From positions 46,227,335 through 46,291,334 of the forward strand of contig CM071930.1 of NCBI GenBank assembly GCA_016081115.2: DNA of 64,000 nt, written 5' to 3'. The DNA is from Rehmannia glutinosa. Taxonomy: Eukaryota; Streptophyta; Magnoliopsida; Lamiales; Orobanchaceae. The notes below the pieces were generated by a model. The model was not told where the DNA came from. It worked only from the letters and a program-made list of their open reading frames with translations, and ran no database searches. The translations under genes and the position numbers were made by a program. Below, one piece after another: positions 45,800 through 57,834 of this stretch (position 1 is its first letter; every line of letters begins with the position of its first letter).

Positions 45800-47500
45800 T
45801 TCTTACACCTTCTCTTACATCTCCAATGATTAGGTCCGTGGATGGTCTCTCACCATCTCACATCAAAGTTGGAGTAAGTTAGCCGATTCAAATGCCTTTT
45901 GCATCTGTTATCTTGAGCAGCCTTCTCTCACTATCACTTAGCCGCAGATTGTCCAAATTGCCTTTGAGATTTAGCTATCTCTTCTTCATCTCGGTTAATT
46001 GCTCTAGCTTCACTTCAACATGTGGACTCTTCTTCGCAAGGTTGGCCGATTCACTTGTCAACTAACTCTTCAATATCTTCTCCATTTAAGTTGGGTTCAT
46101 CAAACACCACATGGATGGACTCTTCTATAACCATTGTCCTCTTGTTGAGTACTTTATAGGCTTTACTTTCACCGAGTATCCCAAGAACATACCTTCATCA
46201 GCCTTTAGCATCAAAAGCCTTTAAATTGTCCTTGCCATTATTGTGGATTTAAGCATTTGCATCCAAATATTTTAAAATATGCAACATTTAGCTTTCTCTC
46301 CGCCCAAATCTCATAGGAGTCTTTGTCACCGCCTGCTTATCATGCATCTATTTTGAGTATAGATGTCGTGTTTATTGCTTCAAAGACACAATCTTTTAGT
46401 ACTCGCTTCAAATAAACATGGTCCTTGCCGCTTTTTTGAGAGTTCTGTTCCTTCTTTCGCAACTCCATTCTCGCTATGGAGTCCTTGCTGCAGATAGTTC
46501 ATGAGCAATATTTTTCAATACAATATCGAAGTTATTATTCCATTGACAAACTCAGCCTCACGATCTAATCTTGATAATAGTTTGACTCTTCTCATTTTGA
46601 ATTCTCTTCATCACCGTGGGTAGCTTCTCGCAAGGTTTCTTTTCTTCTTACACATGAAAATTGTCCATGTATATCTTGAGTAATCATCTAATACCACAAA
46701 GGTGTATTTCTTTCCGCTTATGCTAGCTGGTTCAACGACCAAATAGATCCATATGTAACAAAAATATTCTTGTTGAAGATGGACATGTCTTTTCTTTGAA
46801 TGATGATTTGATCTCGCTTCCCATCCGCATGCATCACATACACCCTCCTTCTTGTATACTCGAGTCCTGAAGTCCTTCTACAAGATTACTTCTTGCAAGT
46901 TTGTTAATAGTTTTGAAATTCAGTGTGACTCACTTTTTCTGTGCCACACCAACTTGATTCGGCTGTGTTTTGCTAGTAGACAAGTGCTTGGTGTTGCAAT
47001 GACAAATCCACCACATATATGTTCTTTTGTCCGCGATCCTTGTAGCACTACTTCATTAGATTCAGTTCTTGATTTGGCACACTCTATATTGAATCCAACA
47101 TTATAGCCCTTTGTCACAGAGTTGACTTATGCTTAGTAAGTTGAAATTGAGGCCTTCAACATATGCAACATCCGTAATTTCTAATCCATTTTTCTTGATG
47201 GATCCAATGACTCTTATTTCCCCGAGCTTCATTCCTCCAAATATAACTTTTGCACCTCTAACCTCCTTGAATTTTGATAGATTTTTCTTGTTTCATGTCA
47301 TGTGTCCGGAATGTGCCACTATCCATGTACCAGGTTCCTTGCACTCGTTGTTCCTCAACCCGCAATCAAGGAAATTAGTTTTAGGTACCCATACTTGTCC
47401 GGATCCCGAGGGGTTAGTATTGTTAGATGATCCAACCAACCTATAGCCAAATGATTTGACTTAAGAGGTTGCCATCTATCTCGTGCTATAATCATAATTT
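45800..47500 (-). pseudogene. GAG-pre-integrase and integrase of copia B, degraded
   Basis: Recognisable minus-strand pieces are GLNFNLLSISQLCDKGYNVG (about 47160-47100), KEGVCDACGW of the HHCC zinc site (about 46850-46820), ISGKKYTFVVLDDYSRYTW with the first catalytic Asp (about 46720-46665), CERRNRTLKK near the catalytic Glu (about 46465-46435), and a C-terminal region with LGYS and TRGQW (about 46190-46130). Many one-base breaks interrupt it. Order is normal for copia (integrase before RT). Confidence 0.72.
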
Positions 47501-47519
47501 ACTTTGGTAAATTGCTTGG

Positions 47520-49642
47520 GTGTTTTGGGTTCATATAGTGCTTTTCTTTCTCTCAGCATGCATGTGTGTGTGTTTTAGCAATTACCTTCCTCGGGTAGTT
47601 GTGATACCTCCGTGTGTAGTGTTTGGGTGCATATGTGTGCCGAGGATAGCTCTTTTTGCCTTTGGAATGACCTTTGCCGAGTTCTGGCCTTTGCCATCTG
47701 TGCATGTATTCCATAGATCTTTGCCGATTTTCCACATTGTACCAATCACTTGTCTTGGGTAATTTCTACCATTCCCATCATATGTGTTCCTTTTATAGAA
47801 TTTCTAGGTTTTTGGTAGCTCTGCTTCTTCTTTACAGAGTATTTTGTGTTTGGAATTTGCCGAGAACTCGGGCCGATTTCTTCTCACCGTCCACTCAACA
47901 TACTCAATCAAGTCGTTTTCCTTTTCCTTTATAACCAAGGCCGCTTTGGTTGTGATTGTGCTTTGAATGAATGTGTGTGCACCATTTGGAGTTTTGATTT
48001 TTGAGATGTTTCATTGCTTGAAGATCCTTTTTCCAAAATCACTTTGACAAGCTTGACTTAGCATAGATGAATTAAATCCTAAGCCTCTGCCTTATCTCCA
48101 CATTCTCTTTGCTCATAAAAAGATCATCCAAAGATTTAGACGCCTTAGTGAATGAGGCAATCACATTTTTGAGGTCAATTTCCTCTTTTCTATAGCAGCT
48201 ATCTCTCGCTATTAACTTAGCATTTTCAGCCTTTATTTCTTCATTCTCATCACCTATGTGACTCGTAGTACTCACCTCCTTAGTCACCGTGAGTTTCGCT
48301 TTGAAAGTTAGTCATGTTCTCCTCATTTAGTAGTGTGTGTGAGGACTTAAAGTGCTCAAAGTCTTTCATCATTTTGCCTAATGAATCATAAAGATTAGTG
48401 GGTGATGAAGTGTGTGTGTCACAATCACTATCACTAGAATCTAAGTGAGATGAGTTAGAATGTACCTCGCCTTCTTGGTCGGCTTCGGTCTTGTTCTTTA
48501 CTTCCGTCTTGACCTCTCGCAGCCTCTCCTCGCAGCCTAACATCGCTTTTTCTTTTCTTTGTCTTCTTTTCTCTAAGACTTTTCTTTCCTCTTCATTCCC
48601 GTATTTGTTCACTACAGATATGGGCAATCAATGGCATAGTGACCAGGTTGCTCGCAATTTCAAAGATAGACTCTCAACTTTTTGATCACCTCTTTCCATT
48701 CTTGGATTGTCAGCTTCTTTGTATTCGATCTTTTGATGCTCGCTTCTTCTTGGGTGGCCTATCTTCCCTTGACTTTGAGGGAGCCGAGTGTCTTCCGAAG
48801 ATTCACCTTTGCTTTTTTGTAGTTCTTGTTGAAGAACTTGTTGAACCTTTTAACCATCGTGACAATCTCTTCTTGGTCAATGACTTCTTTGACTTCACCT
48901 ATCTTCCCATCCTTGACTATTAGAGCAAACTGCTTTGGGGCATAACTCGCTCTTTCTTGATCTTTTCTTCTCACCAAATTCATAGGCTTTGAGATCCGAG
49001 AATAACTCATGGTTGGATGTTTTTGATAGGTCCATGGAATGTCTCAGGGCCATGATTTCATTTCCCACTCAATTGGGAGACTTCTTAGAATCTTCATACA
49101 CATCTCTTTCTCGTGTATATTCTTTCCTGTCGATGTGCTTCATTGGTAATTTCAGAATCTAGCATCCAAATTGATCCAAGGTTTCTCCCGCAAAGATCTT
49201 AAAATTTTCAAATTTTTGTACAAAGAACATAAAGCTTATTTTTCTTTATTTGCTCGAGCCTTCACAAATCAAAGTTAGCTTATCCTGCATTTGTTTTGCA
49301 TAGCTTGCATGATTTAACTTTGTTGAACATGGCTTTGTCCAAAGTTTTGTAAAGAATGTCCTTGGCCACGTTGTCCAAGTTGTATATATTTATGTCATCA
49401 TTTGTCCATTCACTTCTTGGTTTTTCAACCATAGTCAGTCCGGGAGCAACATCCTCTTCTCTCTTCAAATTCCGCAGCAGCAGCTCTCCTTGCACTGTTC
49501 ACTTTTAAAATTTGCAGCTGGCCCATCTTCTATTACTATCCACATTTCATCGTAATGCCGATAGATGAGCCTCGCATATGAATTTTCCAATCATCAAATT
49601 CTCAATTGTGAACATAGGGATGCGTGTCAAATTTGCTTCCAT
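47520..49642 (-). pseudogene. Gag of copia B
   Basis: The start MEANLTRIPMFTIENLMIGK is at 49642, 124 bases after the LTR. The capsid text parallels H (SEWTNDDINIYNLDNVAKDI, KTLDKAMFNKVKSCK, YSRISKPMNLVRRKDQERA). A zinc knuckle with CEQPGHYAIDCPYL lies at about 48650-48610. The tail is acidic and Ser-rich (SSHLDSSDSDCDTHTSS, about 48440). A coiled-coil stretch (ENEEIKAENAKLIARDSCYR, about 48250) follows. Several frame breaks are present. Confidence 0.8.
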
Positions 49643-49753
49643 GATAATAACTTTGTCAATATAAAAGAGTTTTGAAAGATCAAGTGCTAAAGCAAGCTTT
49701 AAAAGATTGAGATCTAGTTCAAGAGCTGCCATGAAGGCTCAATGAACCAACTA

Positions 49754-49765
49754 CTCGATACCACT
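49754..49765 (-). promoter_or_regulatory. Primer-binding site (initiator tRNA-Met type) of copia B
   Basis: The minus strand reads AGTGGTATCGAG directly after the LTR terminus CTACA, close to the copia consensus. Confidence 0.8.
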
Positions 49766-51330
49766 TGTAGGTCCCAAGGGGTGTGAGAGTAAGGTTTAGA
49801 AGGGGGGGTTGAATAAACCTTACCAACTTTTCGATTTAGTCCTTTTAAAATAGTTCGTAGTTAATATTTCACAGCTAAGTCCTTGATGGACAAATAAGTT
49901 AGTTAACCAAAGAGTTAGCCACTCAATTAACGACTTGACCGAGTTGTTGATAGAATAACTCACCGCTAGTCTAAGGCTTAACTCAAATGTGATATGTTTT
50001 CAAAAGACTTAACACCCTTGAATTTGATTTAAGTTTGTTTTAACACTTGGTTTTAACACTTTGTTAAATATCAATTGATAGCAAATTTATCAAACAGATA
50101 TATAATAATATGCACTGAATTGAAGTGTCAAATGTAAATGACACGATAAATTTTATAGAGTTCAAGATGGGGTAATTCTTCTAATCCTCTCTTCTCCAAC
50201 TCCCGGAGGAATCCACTAAGTATTGATCGTAGTACTAAGTGGTTATCACCCGTATGCAAGTCTTGATCACACAAATGACTTGATCCTTTGGGACTCGGGC
50301 CTGAGATGCCTTGGTCACACAAATGCTTCTCGTCCGACTCGCCTTTCTTCACAAGGAAGTCGCTTTGCTACTATTGCTCACTTGCTCAAGCTTCTTGGAT
50401 TTGATCACGAAGCCCTCCAATAACTTGAGACTGTTCGCTCAACCTTTCTACAATCCTCTCGTGGAATGTAGACCCTTTTTGATTCTTCAAATATTTCCTC
50501 TTCAACTGATTGAGGTCGTTTTTCCCACCATGGTAGGTGTCGGATTGATTTCTCCAAGTTTTTGATCCGAGGATTAAGCTTGAATGATTTGAGAATATTT
50601 TGTAGGTTACAACTCAATTGATAGCTTGAATGTTCGTAGTCAAGGTAAGCTCTATCTCTTTCTCAAATTGATTCCTCACCTTTTTATAGTGTTCTTTGAA
50701 AATCGCCTCGAAAGAGATAGGCTAGTTTTCAAAAGACACTTGTGGTCGTTGGTTTGTCTTGTTGCGCCTTTGAAATTGACATTTCCTCGTATTGAATGAA
50801 CCTTCACCTTTTCGTAGTTCTCGACACAAAAAGCAAAGTGCTTCCCATCGGTTTATTCCTTTGCATGCTTCGGGGACTCGAGCACTTTAAGAAAGGCAAG
50901 ATGGAAGTATTACTTGTTTAAGTAACTTTCGACTTCTCGGCAACGGATCCTTTTCATTGTCTTGACTTGACTAGCTTCTTTAACTTCCCGCATGACTTCG
51001 AGTCCGCTTTCAATCATTGGATGACTCATCCGTCACCTCAACTTGAGACTTGCTATCTTGGGGTTGACTTGATCGACACTTCTCACAAATGCATCTCACC
51101 GATACTTCTCCAATGAGTTCTTGTCTTCTTTCCTTGCCATACTCACCGCTTCACAACGAGTCTTCATTCTAGTCTCCAGCTTGTCTTCTTGCATATTTAG
51201 GCACAATCGACTTAACTCACTGAGCAAATTTATCTATTACAATGCAAACTACAAAGAAAATGGGGTGCCAACTTTCTAGTCTAAGTTTTTACCTGGCATT
51301 CATCAAAATCTAAAAATAAATTTCCCAACA
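49766..51330 (-). repeat. 5' LTR of copia B
   Basis: 1565 bp, from TGTTGGGAAATTTAT at 51330 to CTACA at 49766 (minus strand). TATA box at about 50681-50688. Contains GATGGGGTAATTCTTCTAAT near 50167-50187, shared by all family members. Confidence 0.9.
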
Positions 51331-51335
51331 ATGAT
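51331..51335. repeat. Target-site duplication of copia B, right copy
   Basis: ATGAT abuts the 5' LTR start and matches 37572-37576. Confidence 0.75.
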
Positions 51336-53792
51336 ACCTATGGGCTTGGCTCATCATCAAAGTTAAATTTTGTGCGAGTCGCTTTGTCACTTAGCCGACT
51401 TTAGTTTTGAGAACATCCTCACTGGTCCTTAGATCTCAGAACCGAGTGGACTCGCCATCTTCTCGACCCCAAGAATGATATATCTAAGTTCTCTTGGGAG
51501 TCATGAAGTGCGCTTATCTCATTTTCTATTTCAGCCGCTTTGAACGAGGAATGTTCTGGTCTCGACTTTACCCAGGAAGTCTCCACCTACCTTAGCCTTC
51601 AATACCTCCAAGAGACTCAATCACAAGAGGCCTTCAGAGATTCCCCTTCGACCGCCCTCAATCGCCTTAGGGTGTTCTACATTCCCTTTGACAATCGCAA
51701 TCGTCTTAGGGTTTTTCGACCATGGCATCCATAGGAGTCACAACTCCTGATTGCACTTTCACCGCCTGCAGTGTTAACTCCCGGGCATCACCATCCTCGT
51801 GCTTGACTATAAGAACAATGTCATTAGCCTTCAAAGCAAACTGATATTTCACCGGGACATACTCAACTCGTCCGAGCTTCAATGTCACTCACGGGTTCTT
51901 TTTCTCGCTTTCCACTTGGCCTCCTTTTCTCGCAGGTTTGAGTCTTCCACAACATCCTAAACCCCGCGTGGTGGAGAGAGTTTCCTCACCGGCGCACCAC
52001 CGAGTGACTAATAGTGGGGTCACTTACTCCCGACTCGTGGCCTTTTCCTTTGAGTGCTCACCACAAGGTGTGGTAAAACACCTTCCTCGTGGGTTGGCCC
52101 AAAATCCCAAAATCCTGTTGTCATCGCCAGCCCTTGATCCATCCTCCGATTATATAGGGGATGTGGGTCAGCAATGACAACTACGACAATGTGCTATGCT
52201 ACTTCCAGAGGATCTGTCTGCAGGAGAGATTGAGACGACTCTCCTGGTCCTTCAAACAATTGATGCTCTTGTATTTGCCTGGATTCTCTTAGAGCCTCGC
52301 TATATCCGACTTTTTCTCACATAGAATGGGATCCTCATCACTTACAGAGAACACATCGAGATGTGTATGAGTGTGGTCATGAGAACCAAGAAACTCACAC
52401 ATCTTGCTTTCTCAAGTGTTCGTGCTTCCTACGCTTTTTCTTTTTCTTCCTCCTTGATGATTCAAGAATATCCATGCAATTTTCTTCATCAAGGGCCTGC
52501 CGCACACTTCTACGCCGAAAATCACAAAGAATTCCTCTTCTTCATCAATAAACTCGGGTTTGTTAATTGTACCTTGAGTGATCAAGTTTCCATGCCCTCC
52601 ACTCGTAGGCGCCCCTAAATGTCTGGATACAGTGGAGAGTACATGATTATATCGTCATCATCTTCTTCTCCTTCTCCTCCAGTTTCTGGAATTTGAGGCA
52701 AGAGACCTTGCTCTTCCTTAGAAGCAACATCATCAGTTGCAGGTGGAGAGACAATTTTTTTAATGTATGTTTGGTTGTATCTCGCCGCTTCACTCTCTCA
52801 CCGCCTCTCGCACACTGGGTCTTCAACAGTGTCTCCGCCGATCACCCTCAGCAGACTTTGCGGATTCATCAATCACTTCAGGAGACTGCTCTTCCTGAAT
52901 ATCGTAGTCTCAACTTCTTTTGCTGGCTGGGTAGAAGATTCAGCTTTCTTCTTCTCAAGTTCGGACGCTTGAACAATATTTTCTTCCTCGTAGGAACTTC
53001 TCGGTTCAACATCCTTCTTGTTTGTCAACAAATGAATGCCGCTGGTTTTTCTTAGAGGCAAAATTTTTCTTGTCTTGGCAAATTCTTCTTCTTCCTTATG
53101 GCCGGAGAAGGAGAGAGGGTTCTTTCGCCTCCCGCCGCAGGGGGCGGAGTATCGGCCGCAGGGGTAGGGACTCGCCGCACGGGCGGGGGACTCACGCACG
53201 GGTAGGGGACTCGGCAGAGCAAAAGTGCATCCTTTTTCTTAGCTGCAGGGGCAACTTTCTTCTTCTGAGCTGTTGGGGTAGCTTTTTTCTTTGGAGGAGG
53301 GGTAGCAGTTGTGTCTTCGGGGTCAGTTGATTCCCCCTCACTTGTGTTTGTCCTCTTGGCATGGGCTCTCTTCCGCATCCGAGAGGTTTTCCTAAACATC
53401 TTTTTTTTTGTTGACATGGAAGGGTTTGCCATATCGGGGGCAATACCCTTCACTTCCAAAGCAGATGGCCATTCACAAGGTCATATCTGAGAGAACATCC
53501 CAAGGAGCCATCTTCCTTGAAGGTCTTGTTCAAAACATTCTGGCAGAGTTTGCTGTAGATGAACTCAGTCCAGTTAACCTTCTTGCCCTGCATGATCGCA
53601 GCCCATGATGATGATCGGGCCTTAGTCTTTGACGACAAATGCCTACTTGAAGCCGCCAAACTTCATATCTACACATTTGGAGACGACATCCAGCCAGCCT
53701 TATGGTAGTCGCCCTTCAAATAGCTTTCTTGTCACCGTAGACAACCTTAGCAAAGACACTCGTGTTTGGCTACTTCTTTCCATGTAGCAATG
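51336..53792 (-). pseudogene. Env-like region of copia A, N-terminal and middle part
   Basis: Going down the minus strand from 53792: a helical domain with IMQGKKVNWTEFIYSKLCQ and FKEDGSLGCSLRYDL (53659-53450), which matches B at about 43140-43030; then a Lys/Pro/Ala-rich stretch (PPPKKKATPTAQKKK, AAKKKDALL, 53330-53220); then PLRKTSGIHLLTNKKDVEPR and acidic text to 51336. It joins 37571 once B is removed. The Arg-rich plus-strand frame at 53022-53330 is a shadow. Confidence 0.65.
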
Positions 53793-54881
53793 CAGGGGTG
53801 GGCATCGGGTCGGGTTTTCGGATTTTCGGGTTTTGCTTCATTGCCACCGACTCAGTAGCAATTTTTGGTTTAAACCGCCATGTCGGGTTTCTGCACCCGC
53901 CATGCCGGGTTTCGGCACTGATTTTTTTTTTTTTTAAATCAGGGTTTTTACTATTTACATGGAAATTGCTCTTTTTGGTTTTTCTCAGACATTTTATGCA
54001 TACAAAATTTAAGCCTTGTTTGTTTTTAAATTTCTCCCCTATTTCCATTTCTCCCCAATCTCTTCTCTTGGTAAATTTCCACTCCCAACGGCAGCAGCTT
54101 GATTTTCCAATTGTGAAACCGACATACCGAAAAATAAAATAAAATAAATTCGAACTGCAATAACAAAAAAAAATGACCCAACCTATAATTATCATACAAT
54201 TATCAAACAATAATTATCAAACAATAATCCAAGGGGACATTAGACATACACGCCAAAGCACAAAAATATCAAACAATAATTATCAAACAATAATTATCAA
54301 ACAATAATTATCATACAATTATCAAAAATCAAATTATCAAACAATAATTATCATTTATCAAACTACCCAACCTATTAAACAAAAAGGACATACTCACAAA
54401 TACATACATACAAATATACACATACACGCCAGAAAGCAGAGCACAAATCGACACCTGCCGCCGCCGCTTTGAGATTTGTGCCACTCCCCGCCGGAACGAA
54501 CCGGCCGAGGAGGAAGGGTGTCGATCGCGCCGCTTCCCATCTCTATTTTTCCAAAGTTCAAACCCTAAAGTAAAATGGGTTTACCGGTCAGGGGTTGGGG
54601 TTGTGTGTAATGTGTTTGCGGTTTTTTGTTTTTTTCTTTTTCAATTAACGGGTCACCAAAATGGGTATTGGGTAGTCAACATAAATAAGTAATATCATTT
54701 TTTTTTTTTTTAAAATGGGGTACACCGATCGGGTTTACGTTCCACTTAAGAACCCGATCCCCGATTCGACTTTTTTAATGCCGGATCGGGTACAACCCCA
54801 AATTTTTTTAAAATACCCGATCCGACGGGTAATTTCGACGGGGCCTGGCACCAAAACCCGATCCCGAATGCCCACCACTAG
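53793..54881. mobile_element. hAT-like non-autonomous element inserted in copia A
   Basis: The left end CAGGGGTGGGCATCGGGTCG and right end, read inverted, AGTGGTGGGCATTCGGGATC are imperfect inverted repeats. The flanks TAGCAATG and TAGCAGCC are only partly alike (5 of 8). Subterminal regions carry many TCGGGT/ACCCGA words. The interior has a 14-bp minisatellite and a GC-rich 100-bp stretch (54450-54550). A's env-like sequence resumes at 54882. No transposase. Confidence 0.7.
54190..54366 (+). repeat. Minisatellite of ~14-bp unit (CAAACAATAATTAT)
   Basis: About eight complete or partial copies of CAAACAATAATTAT, with some ATCATACAATTAT variants and a non-repeat interruption at about 54229-54266. 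Confidence 0.8.
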
Positions 54882-54937
54882 TAGCAGCCAAGTCTACATC
54901 AACCTCATGTATCTCCTTTAGCCCTTCAGAAGGCAAT

Positions 54938-56606
54938 TGATGGCTCAAAAGCTACCTTTAAAACCGTAGGCAAGTGCACCTATCGTTTTATAGTATAGAT
55001 TATTGAGTACCGAGTGTCATTCCCACGAGGATTGTAAGTACTAATAATTACCGTCTTTTTGTTATTTAATATAACAATTTTCAGAGTTTTTGTTTGATGA
55101 ATAAGGGAAAAGAATCTAAATTAATAAATTACAATTTGTAAAAATGAAGGAAGATTTGTAAAATAAGAAATCAAGGGATAGAGATGGGTTTGAATGTAAA
55201 TACCTCTAGAATGTTTTTGTGATTTAACAAGTTAAAAATATAACTATAACCCCTTAAGCAAAACCATCCTCTTTTAATAAAATCTCATGTTATGTGGACC
55301 ATTTAATTCCCGAATTAAGTTAAACCCTTTCTCAAGGTGAAAAACTCCTAATCTCAAGTTGATTAACTCAAATCTCTTTCTAGTTAAAACCCCAAGACAA
55401 CATTATAATGATTTGTGAATTCCCATATTAGGTTTTACCCTAATCCGTAAGATTTATGTCGCCTTATATCTAGATTGCATGCAACTCTTTTCACTTATAT
55501 ATGTTCTATTTCACCATGAATCTCTCCATTTCCTGATGAAAAATAAACTTCAAATCAATATTGCGCATATATCAATTCGAATGAATGAAGCATAATATAA
55601 GTGAATCACACAAAACATGAAGATTTTATTAAAAACATACACACCTTAATCATAAATCCATTCTGAGTTCATTACATTCAAACACTAGAGTTTCTCTACA
55701 CATGATTTTGACCAAAGAATAAATTACACAAGAAGATTTAAGTATTGTAGACATGGTGTACTTATCTTTCTCAAAATCTCAATTGACTTCTTTCTTGATT
55801 GATGATGTTGCTCCAAGCCTTGTTCTCCAATGTTGGTACAAGCTTACTCCTCCAAGACCTCTTGGTCTCCAATGTCTAATGAATTTAATAAATGAATCTA
55901 TGAATCTAATGAATTCAATGTCCTTCCCAACTCAAACTCTTGCTTTTATAGACATCATTTTTGTGAAAGAACACATCAATAATGCTATCTTTTGGTAAAC
56001 AAATGCTCCATTTTCATTGTCAAGGGTTGTTGAATTATTGTTTTCATATGATAATTATGGGAATATAGGGACATGATGTAGCAAAGTTAGGTGTTAAAGG
56101 TGTACAAAAGTGGTCAAAAAGCTTGGTTGGTGAGTTTTCCATAATTTTCGCATGGAAAAGTTGCAAAAAGATGTCCCTGACATGGCCATGTCGCAGAACA
56201 CACCCTGGCCATGCTGTTTCTTCTTCAGTCTGACATGGCCGTGTTGCACAACACGGCCTGGCCGTGTCAGAGGCTGTCCAAGACCAAAAATTGTGATGTT
56301 TCGCCCTGTTTTAACATGGACGTGTTGACCGACACCCCCTGGCCGTGTTGGACCAAAAGGGCCCCGAAATGACGCTTTTGGCTTGGGATTTCGAGCGTTT
56401 TCGCATTCTTAAACTCCCAGGTATGTTTTCACATGAATCCATGGTCCGAAATTCACCAAAATTAGCCCCAAATGGTCAATCTACATTAATAAAAGCACTT
56501 GAGTAATATGAACTATGTATAACCAAATATTTACAAACCTAACAATAAAATAACTCAAATTCTACTCAAATATACACATAAAACATGCATATAAAGACCC
56601 TTATCA
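54938..56606 (-). repeat. 3' LTR of Athila C
   Basis: 1669 bp, from TGATAAGGGTCTTTATATG at 56606 to GAGCCATCA at 54938 (minus strand). The first 1.01 kb from the low-coordinate side is nearly identical to 60447-61463. It contains CACGG/CCGTG inverted words at 56175-56350, for example ACACGGCCTGGCCGTGT. The plus-strand frame at 55753-55998 is not a gene. Confidence 0.87.
56175..56350. repeat. CATGGCC / GGCCGTGT inverted-word block in LTR C
   Basis: Repeats of ACATGGCC, ACACGGCC and GGCCGTGT in both orientations, the third Athila block of this kind in the window. Confidence 0.7.
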
Positions 56607-56620
56607 AACCACCTCCAACG
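56607..56620 (-). promoter_or_regulatory. Polypurine tract of Athila C
   Basis: The minus strand reads CGTTGGAGGTGGTT immediately before the LTR start TGATAAGG. Confidence 0.65.
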
Positions 56621-56626
56621 TTGAAC

Positions 56627-56646
56627 TTTGCTTGTCCTCAAGCAAA
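56627..56646 (-). ncRNA. PPT-proximal RNA hairpin of Athila C
   Basis: The minus strand TTTGCTTG-AGGA-CAAGCAAA is a perfect 8-bp stem with a four-base loop, 20 bases upstream of the LTR. Compared with F (31389-31406), one stem pair is T-A here and C-G there, and the loop is AGGA versus AGAA. Confidence 0.55.
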
Positions 56647-57834
56647 ACATTATATCAAAAAAAGGGATTCAATAAATCACAACACACAACGAATTTTTTT
56701 TTCAACACATTGAACACAAGCAGTCAAGTTCTTAGCCTTCTCAACCCAAATTAATCATTCAGTAAAAACATAGTTTTACAAAGCGATCGATTGTCAAGAA
56801 TGATCGTAATATCAATAGGAATTATTAAGACTTGAAATCATCACTCCCAAATACTGATAATTATGAACAACTTCAATTCAATAATACTATGAAAATACAA
56901 GAACTAAATAGATCTTTGTAGTTAGCCTACTAGTCATATAACCAAACTTCTTGAACTTTATGAGAAGTCAATGAGTACATTCTCTCTCTTTTTTTTTGTT
57001 GGTATGCATATAATTATAAAATCAGGACATTTTTGAGGCAAACTTCCACTAGGTTTAAATTTTGAATGTCTTTCCAAACACTCCTAGGGTGGTGTCCCAT
57101 AATCATATTTGTGCCGCTTTTACGTAAAAAGACAAACATGGGGCTCATGAATGCTCCTTGTTACTAAGCAACAACAAACAGAGGAGTATAACCTCGATTT
57201 GTCCATTTTTTATAACAATACACATTTTTTTTCGCTTTCTTTTTTTTCAATCTTTGTTTAACAACTAGTTAACAACTACTAAATCATGAGTTCTCGACAT
57301 TCATAGACTAAGTATCGTCCGATATGCCTTAACACATCAAGTATTTATGGTGTTGGAAATCTCATTAAAATTTAGCATGCATCAACGCTAATCTATCCTA
57401 GACAATCAATTGCTTCACATTGAAAACACCAATTAACAAGTTAATATATGTATAATCGGGCCAAGTTATTGACTAGCAAACACTTCAATTTGTTAAAAAA
57501 ATCATATCTCTCACAAACAAGCATACAGTATTCCGAAAATGTTATTGTACCCACTCTCCAACTTTTAAGATTCACATTGTCCTCAATGTGAAAGAAAGAA
57601 ATGAACAAACACACACAAAACACTCAAAAAGCAAAGAAATTAGAATGATATAAAAGAGGTGGAAAAAGAAAAATGCGACCTTACTACAATAGTGAATCGA
57701 TGTTGAGCGATCATCAAGGGTTGTTTTGCACGGGACCTTCAACGACATCTTAATAGCTAATCAAAGTTAAGCAACACACAACTCGAATACCGTGTAATCT
57801 CAAATATTCCCAATGAGGACAACCAAGAAGATGT
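56647..57834 (-). other. 3' untranslated region of Athila C
   Basis: AT-rich, non-coding DNA between the end of the protease frame and the hairpin. No RT or integrase wording is seen on either strand. The minus-strand frame at 57441-57623 has no recognisable content. Confidence 0.5.

Larger units (their letters stand above)
37577..51330 (-). mobile_element. Complete SIRE-type copia B, 13.75 kb, nested in A
   Basis: On the minus strand: 5' LTR (51330-49766), PBS, gag, integrase, RT, RNase H, a 5.4-kb env-like region, PPT and 3' LTR (38797-37577), flanked by the 5-bp duplication ATGAT. The insertion point lies inside the env-like region of A, a member of the same family. All coding domains are recognisable but none is intact. 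Confidence 0.9.
33794..54937 (-). mobile_element. SIRE-type copia A (3' end), host of B, a hAT element and C
   Basis: Element A's own sequence is split into 33794-37576 (3' LTR, PPT, end of the env-like region), 51331-53792 (more env-like region) and 54882-54937 (a further short piece). Between them lie copia B, a hAT-like element and, from 54938, Athila C. When B is removed the pieces align continuously with the corresponding part of B (about 38.8-43.6 kb). The 5' part of A lies beyond the window. AGAAT (33789-33793) is the candidate duplication next to its 3' LTR. Confidence 0.82.

Noticed and set aside
53022..53330. Arg-rich plus-strand frame that looks like a basic protein
   Set aside because: It is the complement of the Pro/Ala/Lys-rich env-like text of copia A.
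54190..54366. Regularly spaced short repeats that could suggest a CRISPR array
   Set aside because: Repeats are contiguous with no unique spacers, in a plant hAT element.
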